Origin: Petunia secreta
Taxonomy: Eukaryota; Streptophyta; Magnoliopsida; Solanales; Solanaceae
DNA: 64,000 nucleotides
Assembly (NCBI GenBank): GCA_029990175.1
Contig: JARKIP010000033.1
Location: 21,063,001 to 21,127,000 of the forward strand
Direction: 5' to 3'
The notes beneath the pieces were generated by a model that did no database searches, had not been told where the DNA came from, and saw nothing but the letters and a program-made list of their open reading frames with translations. Below, in pieces: positions 23,604 to 34,935 of the stretch (the stretch's first letter is position 1; the number at the start of each line of letters is the position of its first letter). The translations under genes were made by a program, and so were the position numbers.

Positions 23604-23710
23604 CGCCGCGAACATAAGCAATCTTTTGATCCAGCATTTCAGTCAAAGCCCGTCAAAGCGGCAATTTCAACTTTCAAGTTAAAGCCCGCCCGAGCGGCAA
23701 TTTCAACTTT
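23604..23710. other. Loop at the centre of the palindrome
   Basis: The arms end with CACTCGGCTTG (23603) and CAAGCCGAGTG (from 23711). The 107-bp loop has two direct duplications: 'gaacataagcaatctttt', copied from the arm just before it, and a 30-base module 'aaagcccg…caatttcaactttcaag' present twice. Such micro-duplications suggest slipping or template switching where the inverted repeat was made. Confidence 0.75.
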
Positions 23711-24573
23711 CAAGCCGAGTGTACCGATCGTATCACCGAAAGATTGCTTATATGCCTTGATCAAAATTAGAACAAATTGTAACTGATACATAATCAGCAC
23801 AAGGACGAACTTGGATGATTAATAATTTTATTTTATCTTTCCTAATTTTCTGACTCAACAAACGTAATTTAGACAAACGTCACGAGACAATCTCAAAATA
23901 AAAATGCTTGATATGATACACGAGTCAATGATATATACAAATTGACACATTGGGCGGGTACACTGGACGGTGAAAATAATGAGACTCGATTTTTTAGCGG
24001 AGTCAAATTATTCTACCAGAATCAACACAAAATACAACTTAGCTAATTGCAATTTATCGTATGCACCCTGACTTGACCTTAAACAAAACAAATAAAATGG
24101 GACCCTGAAATAAACATTTTTTTTTGGTTGAAAATTAAGACTCAACCGAAGATTCGAAACGGAACTTAAGAACAGATTATAAGACAAACTATTTTTCTTA
24201 TCCGAAAGGTGACTCCAGAATCGGACATTACGACAACACAAAGACGGACACAATTTTTTTCGTTTTTGTTTTTTTGTTTGAAACAAGCTCTTTGATCCAA
24301 TTCGAGAAAGAATCTTTACTGTATTTACAAAATCTGGCAATTAGGCCGACACAAAATATTACACAAATTAGACGCAAAATTGATTTCTAAAATTGGCCAT
24401 TATGACGGCGTAAAACCCCGATAGATTAATTTCAAAATATGAACTTGACTTGGACACAAACACAAAAGGGTCCCAAAATTTCGCCATTATACCGGTGCAA
24501 AATTATGACAAATTATTTTCCAACACTTGGGACCGAACTCAGACGCAATATGAGACTAAATTATTTTCCAAGC
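23711..24573 (-). other. Leader of the right arm (inverted, shortened)
   Basis: It is the complement of the left leader, about 690 bases shorter. On the minus strand the LTR end is followed by GCTTGG and then jumps straight to sequence matching 22684 onward, so the primer site and the leader hairpin are gone. Confidence 0.8.
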
Positions 24574-27500
24574 TGTCACGACCCTTTTTCAACTTAAAAA
24601 GGAAAACTTATAGTTTTAAAAGGTCTGTGACGGTGTTCAAAGGTACACAAATATTTAAGAGATTTTCGGAGTCGCCACTTGACAAGTTAAAGGTGTGTCA
24701 AGTCACCAAAGTGGTGTACCCAGAACACCTATGACTCGTTTAGTAGTCTGCGTCAGAGTTCCGGGTAAGGATCTCGGTTGACTCGAGGGAAGGTGTTAGG
24801 CACCCTCGAGTCCTGTGCCAAGCACAGTTGCTTTTGTTGACGCATTTCGACTCTTTTGAAATTATTTATTATATTTGCCTTGATTTTGTTATGCTTCAAT
24901 TTATTATTAATTTTTACCGTTTGACAATTGAAAACTCCAATCGAATATAATCGCGCGAGAACTTCACTCGTTCGAAATCTTTCGACTTAAATTAGTTAAA
25001 TTGTGCAGGCACTTCACCCGAACAAAATCTCCTAATTTAAAAGAGTAAAAATGAGTTTCAATGTGAATGAGTTAAATGATATTACGTGCAACCTATTGAC
25101 TTTCCTAACCGAATTGCGCTTATCTAAGATACAAAGTTGTTGTATTTGCCTAACCTTATATTAATCAAATAAAAATACAAAGTCTATTATTCGATCCACT
25201 AAGTAGACTGACTTCTGCCAATGTTGAGTTGCATTGCCATTTTTAAGAAGAAAAAAGTTTGCATCCAGTGTCCTACTTTATTTTTTATTTACGTTTTGTC
25301 AAATTTAAACTAGTCATCGTGCCTAACATTTGCCTAGCCATATTTACCATCGAATCTTCCCAAACGTTAACTGTAGATTCACGATATTTTTCAAATCAGG
25401 TGCTAGGAATTAATTTGCCAAAAATATTGCCAAACACTCACATGCTTATAGAATAAATAAACCACCCAAATAATAGTATGTACAGGCTAAGAGTTCTAAT
25501 TTACTCTAAGTGTTGACAAACTAACAGACTTGCCAAAAATGTAGACATGTCAACCATGAGAACTATATGGATCTTAAAATACAAGCTGCTTGTACATCAT
25601 TCCATGGTAAAATATACTTACAAAAAATGTTTAGAAAATTTGCCTCAAGAGTAAAGTTCGCTTAGCAAAGAAAAGTAGGACATCGACTAGGCCCAAAACT
25701 CCACAACAGATGCAGCAACTACAGCAAACAAAATCCAGCAACTAAACCAAATGACCAGTAACAAAAAGTCCCTTAACCAGCATCCATTTTTACTTAAAAC
25801 AAACTAACCAACCTTCTTGATCTTTTAACTCCTCTCTCTTTTTCTCTAACTCTATTTTCCTATCTCTCAGATCTCTTGTAAAAAGAGAAAGTGAGGAAGT
25901 GTTTTCTGATGTTTTTCGTGTGTGTGTTCTCTCTGTTCACTTTCTGTTTCAGTTCTCTTCTCTCAAGTTTTGATAGTTTCAAAAGGGTGTTTTTCGTGTT
26001 CTCTTTCAGATTGTATTGATCTGTTCTCACTATTTCTTTCTGTTTTTCTCACACTCTGTTTTTTTTTGTTTTTCTCACACTTTTTTTGTTGTTTTGCTAT
26101 TCTGTTCCCCTCCTAAAAGAGAGTGAAAGCCCCCTTAAAATAGAGAGGGAAGTGGGTGTGTACTAGTGCCAAGGACTAGCCCATGTGCCCTCCTCAACCC
26201 TTAGATTTCAGCCCATAATTTCCTTGCATGCAAGGCTTGTACCAGACCAAAAAAAAAGGACAGAACTATGCTGCCACCCATGTACTTTCTTGACTCAACC
26301 TTTGACATCATCAAACCTATGTGATCCTAGCTATCTCAACAAGTCAACAATATCACAACCAAACTAATTGAAACTTAATCAGATTCTTCCACTAACTAAA
26401 TAGGTTATAAACATATCAGATTTAAGATTGGAATAAACTCCCAGGCACCAACAGACCATTACCAAGTCTTGACAACTTTCATAACACGCTTATCAGAAGC
26501 TACACAAACGAAAACTCATGCTTTGAAACCATGGAACTAAAGCAAACAGATATACATATTCATGTCTACAAACTCATTAGATTAGATTCTTATCTGCTTG
26601 AAGACACTCAATGGCCACATCAAGAACACATTCAGGCATGATTTCCATTGGAAGCACAATAACCAGACAAGATCAGTAAACATACACCCAGGATGCATTT
26701 CTACTCATTAATTAACAATGGGAAATCTTCCAGCTAATCACGCCAATTAATAATCATTCATAACTCGTTAAGCTACAACAAGCAAGACAACATACATGGA
26801 AAATGGTAATTCACTATCAACTAAATCCCACAACAAATGACTATGACTAATTAACAACCAACAAGGAATAAAGGAAAACAGTTGGGGACTTTCTTTCTAA
26901 CCCGGAAGCCAAAGCCAATGCCAAAGCTTACTCGCTGCTGCCTAGTTCGCCACCTCGAGCTACCATAGGCATTGCTGTTGCTTCTCCATCATTAACACGC
27001 CCTCGTTACGATCGCGGAACCACCATAGCTCGACTCGTCATCACACCGTTACCTCAAAATCAAACTCTCCACTGCATCGCTACTGTTAAATCACCATCAC
27101 CACCATTAGTTCAACTCCAAACAGCCTGGTCGTCAAGCCAAATGAATCGTCAACACGACCCTGCTCGAGCCGAGCCTACTGCCTCAAAACCGTATCCTCA
27201 TCATCGCAGCGACATCACCACCAATGCTTCATTGACGCCAAACAAACAACTTCACTGCCTCGCCGCCTCACACATCGACACTGCTGTATCGCCATCACAA
27301 ACTCACACAACAGTTCAAACAAACCCTTGACTAACTGAACCTCCAACTCTTCTTGTTCTAATCGAATCGACCTCGTTCGGGGTCGACTCAATTAGAATAA
27401 GAGGAGGATGGAGATGGGGGCCGAAAATAGGAAAAAAAAAACAAGAAGCACTAATCCAATATGTCGATCGGAATATTGAAGATGAGAGAAGGTTATTTTA

Positions 27501-28165
27501 GGAAATGGAGTAGCATACATGAAAGCAGAAGAAACAACGAGCCTATAGACCTAAGAACTCACCGGAAAAAAAACTAGTCTGACCGTTACTTCAAGGCCCG
27601 ATCTACGCCAATTACCTTCCCTTTTGGAAAAAATCAACTCCTAAAACGGAAAGAGGATCAAAAGTTGATTCTAGTGGTATACTTTGTTGGCCGGAAATGG
27701 GAGGTCTCCGCCGTTGTCAGTGGTGGTTGACGGCGACGGGTCGAAAAGGGGTAAGGGTTCCTCTCTTGTCTGATGGTTTGAGTAGTGTGAGGAGAAAAAT
27801 GGGGAGTTTGGAAATTTTATACTATGGGCTTGGACGGGTCAAGTGGAATTGGGCTAGTGGGTTGCACAACTAGGCTGATTCTTCTTTTTGAATTTACAAA
27901 TGACCACTAAAAGGTCCAAACAAATTAGAGCATATGCAATTAACTAAAATTTAAAACACACAAATTGCAATATTCTCACCATTAAAATATGAACTTATAA
28001 TTAAACACATAACAAGTATTTTCATTAATTTTTTTTTATATTTTTTCATTGAATTTTAGCTAAAATAAAAGACTAAAATTCGGCAAAAATCCTAGAAAGT
28101 TAGCTCGACTATTGTGAGCTATTTCAAGCTATTTTTGAATTTTCGTGCCAAAATTAGGTGATTAC
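24574..28165 (-). repeat. Right-arm Tat-type LTR, inverted (3592 bp)
   Basis: Read on the minus strand it begins TGTAATCACC at 28165 and ends GGTCGTGACA at 24574, a complete LTR facing the left one. It is about 390 bp shorter, mainly between 26330 and 27030. The block 27040-27265 and everything below about 26310 match the left arm closely; the outer 28110-27460 matches only at its tip and in scattered words. Small ORFs at 25259-27330 are not credible genes. Confidence 0.85.
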
Positions 28166-28170
28166 ACATG
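28166..28170. repeat. Target site duplication CATGC, right copy
   Basis: CATGC directly follows …GGTGATTACA and matches 2705-2709. Removing the insert and one copy restores a continuous outer LTR. Confidence 0.88.
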
Positions 28171-29000
28171 CTATTGTGCGTACTGTATTGTATTTTATGT
28201 ATGCGGTATATATACTATATCGTGGACCTATCTCAGTTTGCCTATATATTTCTGGCTCGTATTCTTGGTTACGGGGATCGGGTTGCACGCCGCAACAAGA
28301 TGAATATATGGATCGAGTTGCACGCCGCAACAGGATGTATTTCTGATTATTGATATATTCGGGATACCTATATGTTCTGGCTATCTTACGCTCCTGGTTA
28401 TTAATGAGTTTGTGATTCCATACTTGTTTCTAGTTATTATCTGGCTCTGCCTTTTCATAATTTAAATAAGAGAAATTTGGTCTATCTGTTTCTTTTCTCC
28501 CTGGCTAGCTATCCTATTCTTTGAGGTGGCTAGTCTGCCCCACTTATTGAGTCCTTTTGACTCACCCTTGTTTGTTGTTTGTTTCTTGTCTATCTATTTC
28601 GTCTCGGCAGATTCGCTCCAGGATTGAGTTCGCTACGTTGTTTAGGAGGAAAGACGACTTCAGCTGTCAGGGTGAGCCAGCTTTTATTCCGGATGGCTAC
28701 CAGTTTATTATTTATTATTTTAGTGGCATTTTGCTCCTTTCAGGAGGTATCTGTCTTCTTTTGTACTCTTAGATGTCTAGTCTGGATAGCCCTAAACCTA
28801 GTATGTTGAGTAGTCAGCTGTAATTTCGTTTGTACAGCTTAGAGGTATCGGTATGTATATGCTTTTTTTCTAAGTCTTGTTCTTATTTATGAATTGAATT
28901 ATATTTATTTTCCTAATTTAACTGGTAAGGGTTCGCTCGATGGGTCTAGGGGAGTATGTCGGGTGCCCGCACGGCCTAGGCCGGATTCCGGGTCGTGTCA
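28171..29000 (+). repeat. Outer Del/Tekay-like 3' LTR, second part
   Basis: The rest of the LTR begun at 1060 ends GGGTCGTGTCA at 29000. A 'gatcg(g/a)gttgcacgccgcaac' unit is present twice (about 28275-28335). The phrases 'ccccacttattgagtccttttgactcaccc' and 'ggattcgctccaggattgag' style sequence are typical of Solanaceae Del/Tekay LTRs, from memory. No coding potential is apparent. Confidence 0.75.
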
Positions 29001-29079
29001 TTCATGTCCAACAGTGTTGATTTCCGCTTCATACTATTTTAACCATGTTTCTCTTTTATACCATATTGAGCAATAATCG

Positions 29080-31614
29080 AACTTGTGTAGGTGTACTCTG
29101 TCTATGGTAGCAAGTGCATGTTCACAAGGTATTTCATCCATCTGGAACTTGAGGCATTGACATTCTTTCTACTTCAAACAAACAGTGAATTCTCTCCCTT
29201 CATCTGTTACCTTAAAGCTTTGATCCGTAGTCCGGTCAACCTGAAAAAATATTATGTATAAGACTATTTGTCTAGTTTTTATTTAGTAAAAAGAAAAATA
29301 AATAAATAACCAGCATAACAGATATAATGGTGCAATTTTTTTGTCCCATGACTATATACTGGATTCCCTGCTTTGGATACCATGTAGTCCCAGCAAAAAA
29401 CCTATGTACACTAGCAAGTCCCAGTATTTTAATTATGAAACTACAACAAAATATCTGGTAAGTCCCAGACTTTTTTTCTGGGACTTCATGAATTATAATT
29501 GACATAACACAAATCCCATCCAAAAATAACTGTATTATTTGATATACTCACGTTCATTCTGTATGCTTTTTTTATTTTCTTTTTCAATTCTTCATCTGTC
29601 CATTTTGATGTTACAAAGAAAATATCATGTGCGCTCTTCCGTCTCTAATAAAACCAGCTCTGTAGCTTGTTCATTATATTGTTCAGCATTGACAGTATTG
29701 ATTTTCCCCGAGCATGTAACAGAGCATTATTTATGGATTCCACGATATTTAATGTCATCATGTCATATCTTCGATTTCGACACCAAGCTCTAGTCTATCT
29801 CTCTGGTGGTTCTTCCATGAGGTAATCATAGGTTGCCCTATCCGTTTCTTTCATTTGATTCATGTCTTTTTCAAACTCTGCAATCGTGTAGACCCGACAT
29901 TCACTATTGAATATACTTATCACTGCAGGAGTCACGTTCCTTTTGTTAAGGTTCTTTTCTAGATGATATACATAGATCCCATGCGCACATTCAGGATATA
30001 CATTTGTAATCCCATTTGCAATTGCAGAATTACGATCTGAAAGGAACAGTAAATTCTCACGGCAACCAAATGCAATACGGAACTGCCTAAAGAACCAATT
30101 GTATGCCAGATTATTTTTTGAATCTACAACTCCAAAGGCAAGTGGGAAGATTTGGTTATTTGCATCTTTCGTCGCTGCAACCAACAGTGTCCCTTCATAT
30201 CTTGACTTGAGGAATATTCCATCGACAACTATCACAGGTCTACAATATTTCCAGTCTTTGATAGATGTCGCACAAGCAAAAAACATATATTTGAACCTGT
30301 ATAATACAATTGCAGTGTTATCAGTAAAATGCATGAACATAAAATTTTGAGTCTCAGGTTTTAGTACTGGAACCTTACTTATACATAATAACGACGTCCC
30401 AGCATTTTGTGATGGCACTCCAACAAATAACTGTGCAGTCTCAGGCCTTTTTTACTGGGGATTACTGGAATTCTACACAAAAATATATAACTACACATTT
30501 TATTTTTTCTTACCTATTCTCAGCATCTCTTTGAAGAGCAACGTGTGAGCCTGGATTGATGTCTCCTAACACATATAAATATGCTGGTAACTTCTGAAAG
30601 TTCTCCTCAGGCGTCCCTCTAATTAAAGACTCTCCTTCTTTTATAGCACGTCATGCCTTATTATAACAGATTTCAACTCCCATTTTCCTTCTAATCTTTG
30701 CAACAACAAAATTAGGCTTAACTGGATAATTATCGTCTATCAGATTCTCAACTATCTCATCCCGCACAATCTTTGAAGTAGCATATTTTTGGTCTCTTTT
30801 TCTGTCATCAACTGAGCAAGTGTGATTCTTCTCAAACTTCAGTATTTTGAACAGCGTGGACTGTTTAATTCTGGAAGATCGAACAGTCCACTCACATTTT
30901 CCATTCATGCACACCAGCGAATATCTCGTTGTGCTTGATCTCACAACCTTGAATTCAAAATGGTGTGCAATTGCAATTGTCTGGAAACATTTAGTGACAC
31001 ACTGTTTGTTTAAAAAAATTGATCCAACTTTGATGTCCTCAAAATCTGCGTGTTCTTTCAGTATTGGATGAGGAGATTCTTTTATTTTCTTCCTTGAATA
31101 CTTCTTTCTCTTTTTTGCAGCACTTGATGTCTCAGGAGGTTGAAGATTTACAAGCTGTTGTTCTGTGGTTTCAGCATGCATTAACTGCTGATCTACTGCT
31201 ATAACTTCGGAAGACAGAGGTGTTAACACTATCACTTCAAAATCATCATCGTTGTCTATTTGCCTTATCATTTGGCCTTCAGGGTAATCAACTTTCTCAG
31301 ACTGTGGAGATCATTGTGTAATGTCAACTATGAAACGTCTACTCGGATACTCGGAATCGTTCTTCATCAAGTGTAAACAGCTGATTAAATCATCGGTATT
31401 TTTTATAGGGACCCCTTTGCTTGTTCCAAGTTCCATATCAAACCATATGATTGTCTCAAAATCTTCTTCATCCAAATCTATCTTTTTCCAAAGGTTTTTC
31501 CTGAAATCTTTAAATTTATCTGTTTCACTATGCAGAAAAATCCTCATGATCTATGTACTTATAATCTGGTGTCCATTTCCCATTGAATGCAAGAACAATA
31601 CACTGTTTAGCCAT
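29080..31614 (-). pseudogene. Mutator-like (MULE) transposase relic
   Basis: Broken pieces appear in transposase order. The start is at 31614 (MAKQCIVLAFNGKWTPDYKY), with a stop after 28 codons. A shifted frame at 31547-31311 continues the N-terminal PB1-like part. At 31271-30651 is the MuDR-type DNA-binding domain, with a Lys/Arg-rich run and a C/H-rich core ending near …NHTCSVDDRKRD. At 30418-29795 is the MULE catalytic domain, with VIVVDGIFLK carrying the first Asp and LSDRNSAI the second. Further codons around 29790-29640 continue it but contain a stop. A SWIM zinc finger (CQC…CEHA) is readable at about 29170-29110. Stretch 29270-29530 may be an intron or insertion. Frameshifts and stops make it inactive. 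Ends of the element are not located. Confidence 0.85.
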
Positions 31615-31639
31615 TACGTGCAGTTATAAACACAGTAAA

Positions 31640-33329
31640 AACACTAAACTAAGTGACAAAGAAAGCCGCATGGGTAAAATACTGTAATTGTAGCTTAATA
31701 ATCTATAAGCTAAATATACATATCCATAGGATAATGGAACTGAACTTTGCTTCAAATAACACAAAGCCTCAGGGGGATTTTGAAGTGCAGCTTTATAAGC
31801 TAATTATACATAGCTACAGGATATTGTAATGGGGCTTTACTCCAATATAACACTAAGCCCCAGCATTTTAAGCTGGACAACAGGGGGGATTTTGAAGTGC
31901 AGCTTTATCCAAATCCAATCTTTTCTTGCTCGATCATGCTCTTTAAAGCTCCAATTGCACTTCATAACAACCTATAATCATACGACATAAAATCAGTGCA
32001 AAATCACATTCATTAACTAGAAAACGCGCGAATAAAGTATCCAAACTTAAGGAAATATTAAGGAAATATAGGCATAAAATGCCAAACATCACCACCCCAC
32101 AGTTGAACCTTTGCTCGCCCTCGAGCAATCACAAATAACTTCCTAACCTAGGTAGAACAGGTCTGCCTATGACTATGGTTGATACCGACCATTGAACAAA
32201 TGCATACATGACTACTATGGGGCATGTATTGTAATGGGGCTTTGCTTCAACATAACACTAAGCCCCAACATTTTATGTTGGACAACAGGAGATCTTGAAG
32301 TACAGCTTTATAAGCTAAAAATACATAGCTACAGGATATCGTAATGGGGCTTTGCTTGAGCATAACACTAAGCCCCAGCATTTTATTTTGGACAACAAGG
32401 CAGCTTTATAAGATAAATATACATAGCTATAGGATATTGTAATGGGGCTTTGCTTCAACGTAACAGTAAGCCCCATCATTTTATGCTGGAAAATAAGAGA
32501 TCTTGAAGTACAGCTTTATAAGCAAAAAATACATAGCTACAGAATATTGTAATGGGGCTTTGCTTGAACATAACACTAACCCCAGCATTTTATGCTGGAC
32601 AACAGGGCAGCTTTATAAGATAAATATACATAGCTACAGTATATTGTAATGGGGCTTTGCTTCAACGTAACACTAAGCCCAAACATTTTATGCTAGACAA
32701 CAGGAGATTTTGAAGTGCAGCTTTATAAGCTAAAAATACATAGCTAAAAGATAATGTAACTAGCTTTTGCTTCAGTATAAAACTAAGTCCTGCGCCGGAT
32801 TGCAGAGATTAACCATAGCCAAAGGATAATGTTCCTGGCCTTTTGCTTCAATAAGGCACTATACTCCAGCATTTAATGCTTCATATCTTTTGAACTTAAT
32901 GCAGATTCAAATTAAATATATACAACAGAAATTCGCGTCCCAAAAACAAATTCGTTGAATGAATCGCATATTTTACAGTACAAATGGGATCATAATCACA
33001 AATTTTTATTTGAAATCATTGTTTTACAGTCACAAAAACAGATTTATTTATGCAAAATAACTGAAATTATGATAATTCAGCACAGACATATCACAGAAAC
33101 TGAGAAAACGCAGTTCAAATTACCTTTTACAGTTTGAATTTGAACTTCGGGAGAGAGAGAATGATGATCTGTAGAGAATATGTGTGTTTTGCTATGTTTT
33201 TTTCACGCATGATCTGTATTTATGTTGAGTTGTAGGTTTTTAAGAGTACTTCAGTAAATTCAATGTATGTTGTGTTATTAGCGGTAGTAGCTTATATCGT
33301 ACGTGAGTCATTTTTGGCTATTTCTCAAT
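31640..33329. repeat. Tandem array upstream of the MULE, about 115-bp units
   Basis: From about 31690 to 32780 a module recurs some eight times. It contains 'gcagctttataagctaa', 'tacatagctacaggatattg', 'taatggggctttgcttcaac' and 'aagccccagcattttatgct'. Each unit has a short dyad (TGGGGCTTT…AAGCCCCA). Since the MULE reads leftward from 31614, the array lies in its 5' or subterminal region. 32780-33329 shows no gene. Confidence 0.8.
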
Positions 33330-33572
33330 GAATTGTGAAAGTGTGGATGGAACTCATTTAAGGTGTCAAAAATTGGCTAGTCATCAAATTTTCACTAGAA
33401 GGGTTACGCTGGTAGGCTAAAACTTAGGCTATGTATTGCACATTTAGCATGTTTTCTTTTATAATCGATAATTTATCTCTTCTTTTTTATTTTTTTAATT
33501 GGCCTTAATTATAGGGCCTTTATGATAAATCGATAATTCTAGAAGACCCCGGGATAAAATTGGGTGTCAACA
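33330..33572 (-). repeat. Fragment of a Tat-type LTR
   Basis: The segment ends 'gataaaattgggtgtcaaca' at 33572, the same U3 edge as at 8682 and 19740, and has 'aggctatgtattgcaca' as in those LTRs. It interrupts the plus-strand MULE relic that resumes directly afterwards. The left boundary is uncertain. Confidence 0.6.
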
Positions 33573-34935
33573 AATCTCATACTTCAGGATATAATTCTGA
33601 AGATTTAGAGATAATTGCTCATGAGAAAAAAAGGGAAATTGCTGAAGGTCTATATGACTTCAAGGATCTGCACAAGGACATGAGCAGGACATACCTGAAG
33701 CTAGAAAGTTCGCTAAATTATATGCTATGGCTAACAAAGTCTAGTTAAATGTACTTAATACTAACAAGTCTAGGTTGAGGTACAGTTGTGATGAAGGTTG
33801 TCCATTTCTATGTCATATTACTGGGGATGGGGCACTCGTGGTGTGCGGATAAAAACCATTAAAGCTGAACAGAAATGTAATACTACCTATGATAACCAGA
33901 GTGTTGACTGCCTAACCATAGCTAATTATCAAGAAGAAGATACAAGGTAATCCAAAGTACAAAGTTAAGGAGATGAGGACTGATCTTAAAAATGCTTTGA
34001 ATTGAATGCTAGTACGGAGAAGTGCAAGAGAACCAAAAGAGTGGCTCTAGAAAATCTAGAAGGGAACTTTACTGATGGTTACAACAAACTCGAGGCATAT
34101 GCCAATGAGTTGAGGGACTCTAAACCAGGTAGTCCACATGCTATCAAGGCACTTCTGTAGGAAGAATGACCCACTGACACAAGTAGCAACCGGTTAGAGG
34201 TGAGAAGTTTTGGAAGATCTACCCAAGTTATGCTGCCACCAGACTTTGTGAATCATGCTGGTCGGCCTAGGGTAAATAGAGTCAGAGAGAAGGATGATTT
34301 AATTAATAGACAGTGAGGGTGGTCAGTTTCAAAGAGAGGTAAAGTGATGACATACAACAATTGTAGTGAGCCAAATCACATCATTAGAGGCTGTGAGAAG
34401 GTATTTTTATTTGTTTTAAGTAATTTTAGAAAATTTCTTGCTTAACTTAATTACAGCCAAGTATGGGAAAGAAGGAGTCTTCATGAAAGCAGCAACAACC
34501 TAGTAGATTGATGAAGTGGAGGCACCACAATCTGAACACATCAGTTTCTCAGCCTCTCAAGAGACTCAAAGCAACGAAAGCAGTCCATTTGTTTCATACC
34601 AACTTTAAGGTTCCCAAGCCAGTCTTTTAGCAACATTAATCCTGACTCTGAGTACCCACATTTCAAAAATGAAGAAGATCCTATTTTAAGGCCACATATT
34701 GTTTTAGATACAATGAGCAGAATTGAGAGGAGGGAACAACTAGCAAGGGCAGCTGAGAGAACGATAACCAGCTTCAGGGTTGATAAGAATGGTGTATCTA
34801 CACCGACCAATCTTCCATTCGCGCCAAGGAGCCTTAGCAGGAAAGGAAAATATTCTATGACTACTGAGGAGCTGGTTAAGGAAAGTCGTAAAAGGTCAGA
34901 GAAGTTGAAGCCAAGAAAGGGAAAAAACAAGTGAT
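33573..34935 (+). pseudogene. Second MULE transposase relic, internally deleted
   Basis: The plus-strand frames include EDLEIIAHEKKREIAEGLYD, then a Cys-rich MuDR DNA-binding piece (…RYSCDEGCPFLCHITGDG) at about 33775, and …KYKVKEMRTDLKNALN near 33965. The catalytic domain is missing at about 34140. The C-terminal part returns with PPDFVNHAGRPRVNR and a zinc-knuckle remnant NNCSEPNHIIRGCEK near 34359, whose first Cys is Tyr. A basic C-terminal frame (34713-34934) ends …KPRKGKNK. Stops and shifts are frequent. The orientation and sequence differ from the neighbouring MULE, so it is a separate, older element cut by the LTR fragment on its left. Confidence 0.7.

Larger units (their letters stand above)
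2710..28165. mobile_element. Palindromic (inverted-LTR) Tat-type retroelement
   Basis: The unit is bounded by TGTAATCACC at 2710 and its exact complement GGTGATTACA ending at 28165, and flanked by CATGC on both sides. The left half reads LTR (2710-4447 plus 19746-21986), PBS (21990-22006), leader (to 23603). A 107-bp loop follows, then the right half in reverse: leader (23711-24573) and LTR (28165 down to 24574). Removing the nested element leaves about 10.2 kb. The inner arms (roughly 20600-23603 against 23711-25900) look nearly identical, while the outer LTR parts are a mosaic of similar and divergent blocks. No gag or pol is present. The unit must have used foreign proteins and appears to have integrated as one molecule, because matched duplications flank two U3 ends. 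Confidence 0.85.

Noticed and set aside
22917..24340. Similar ORFs at 22917-23201 (+) and 24008-24340 (-)
   Set aside because: They mirror each other only because they lie in the two palindrome arms. They sit in a noncoding leader and start at a motif repeat.
2710..28165. Two independent elements in opposite orientation that lost the DNA between them
   Set aside because: Independent insertions would have different flanking duplications and would leave or delete host sequence. Instead CATGC is on both outer sides and the outer LTR is intact.
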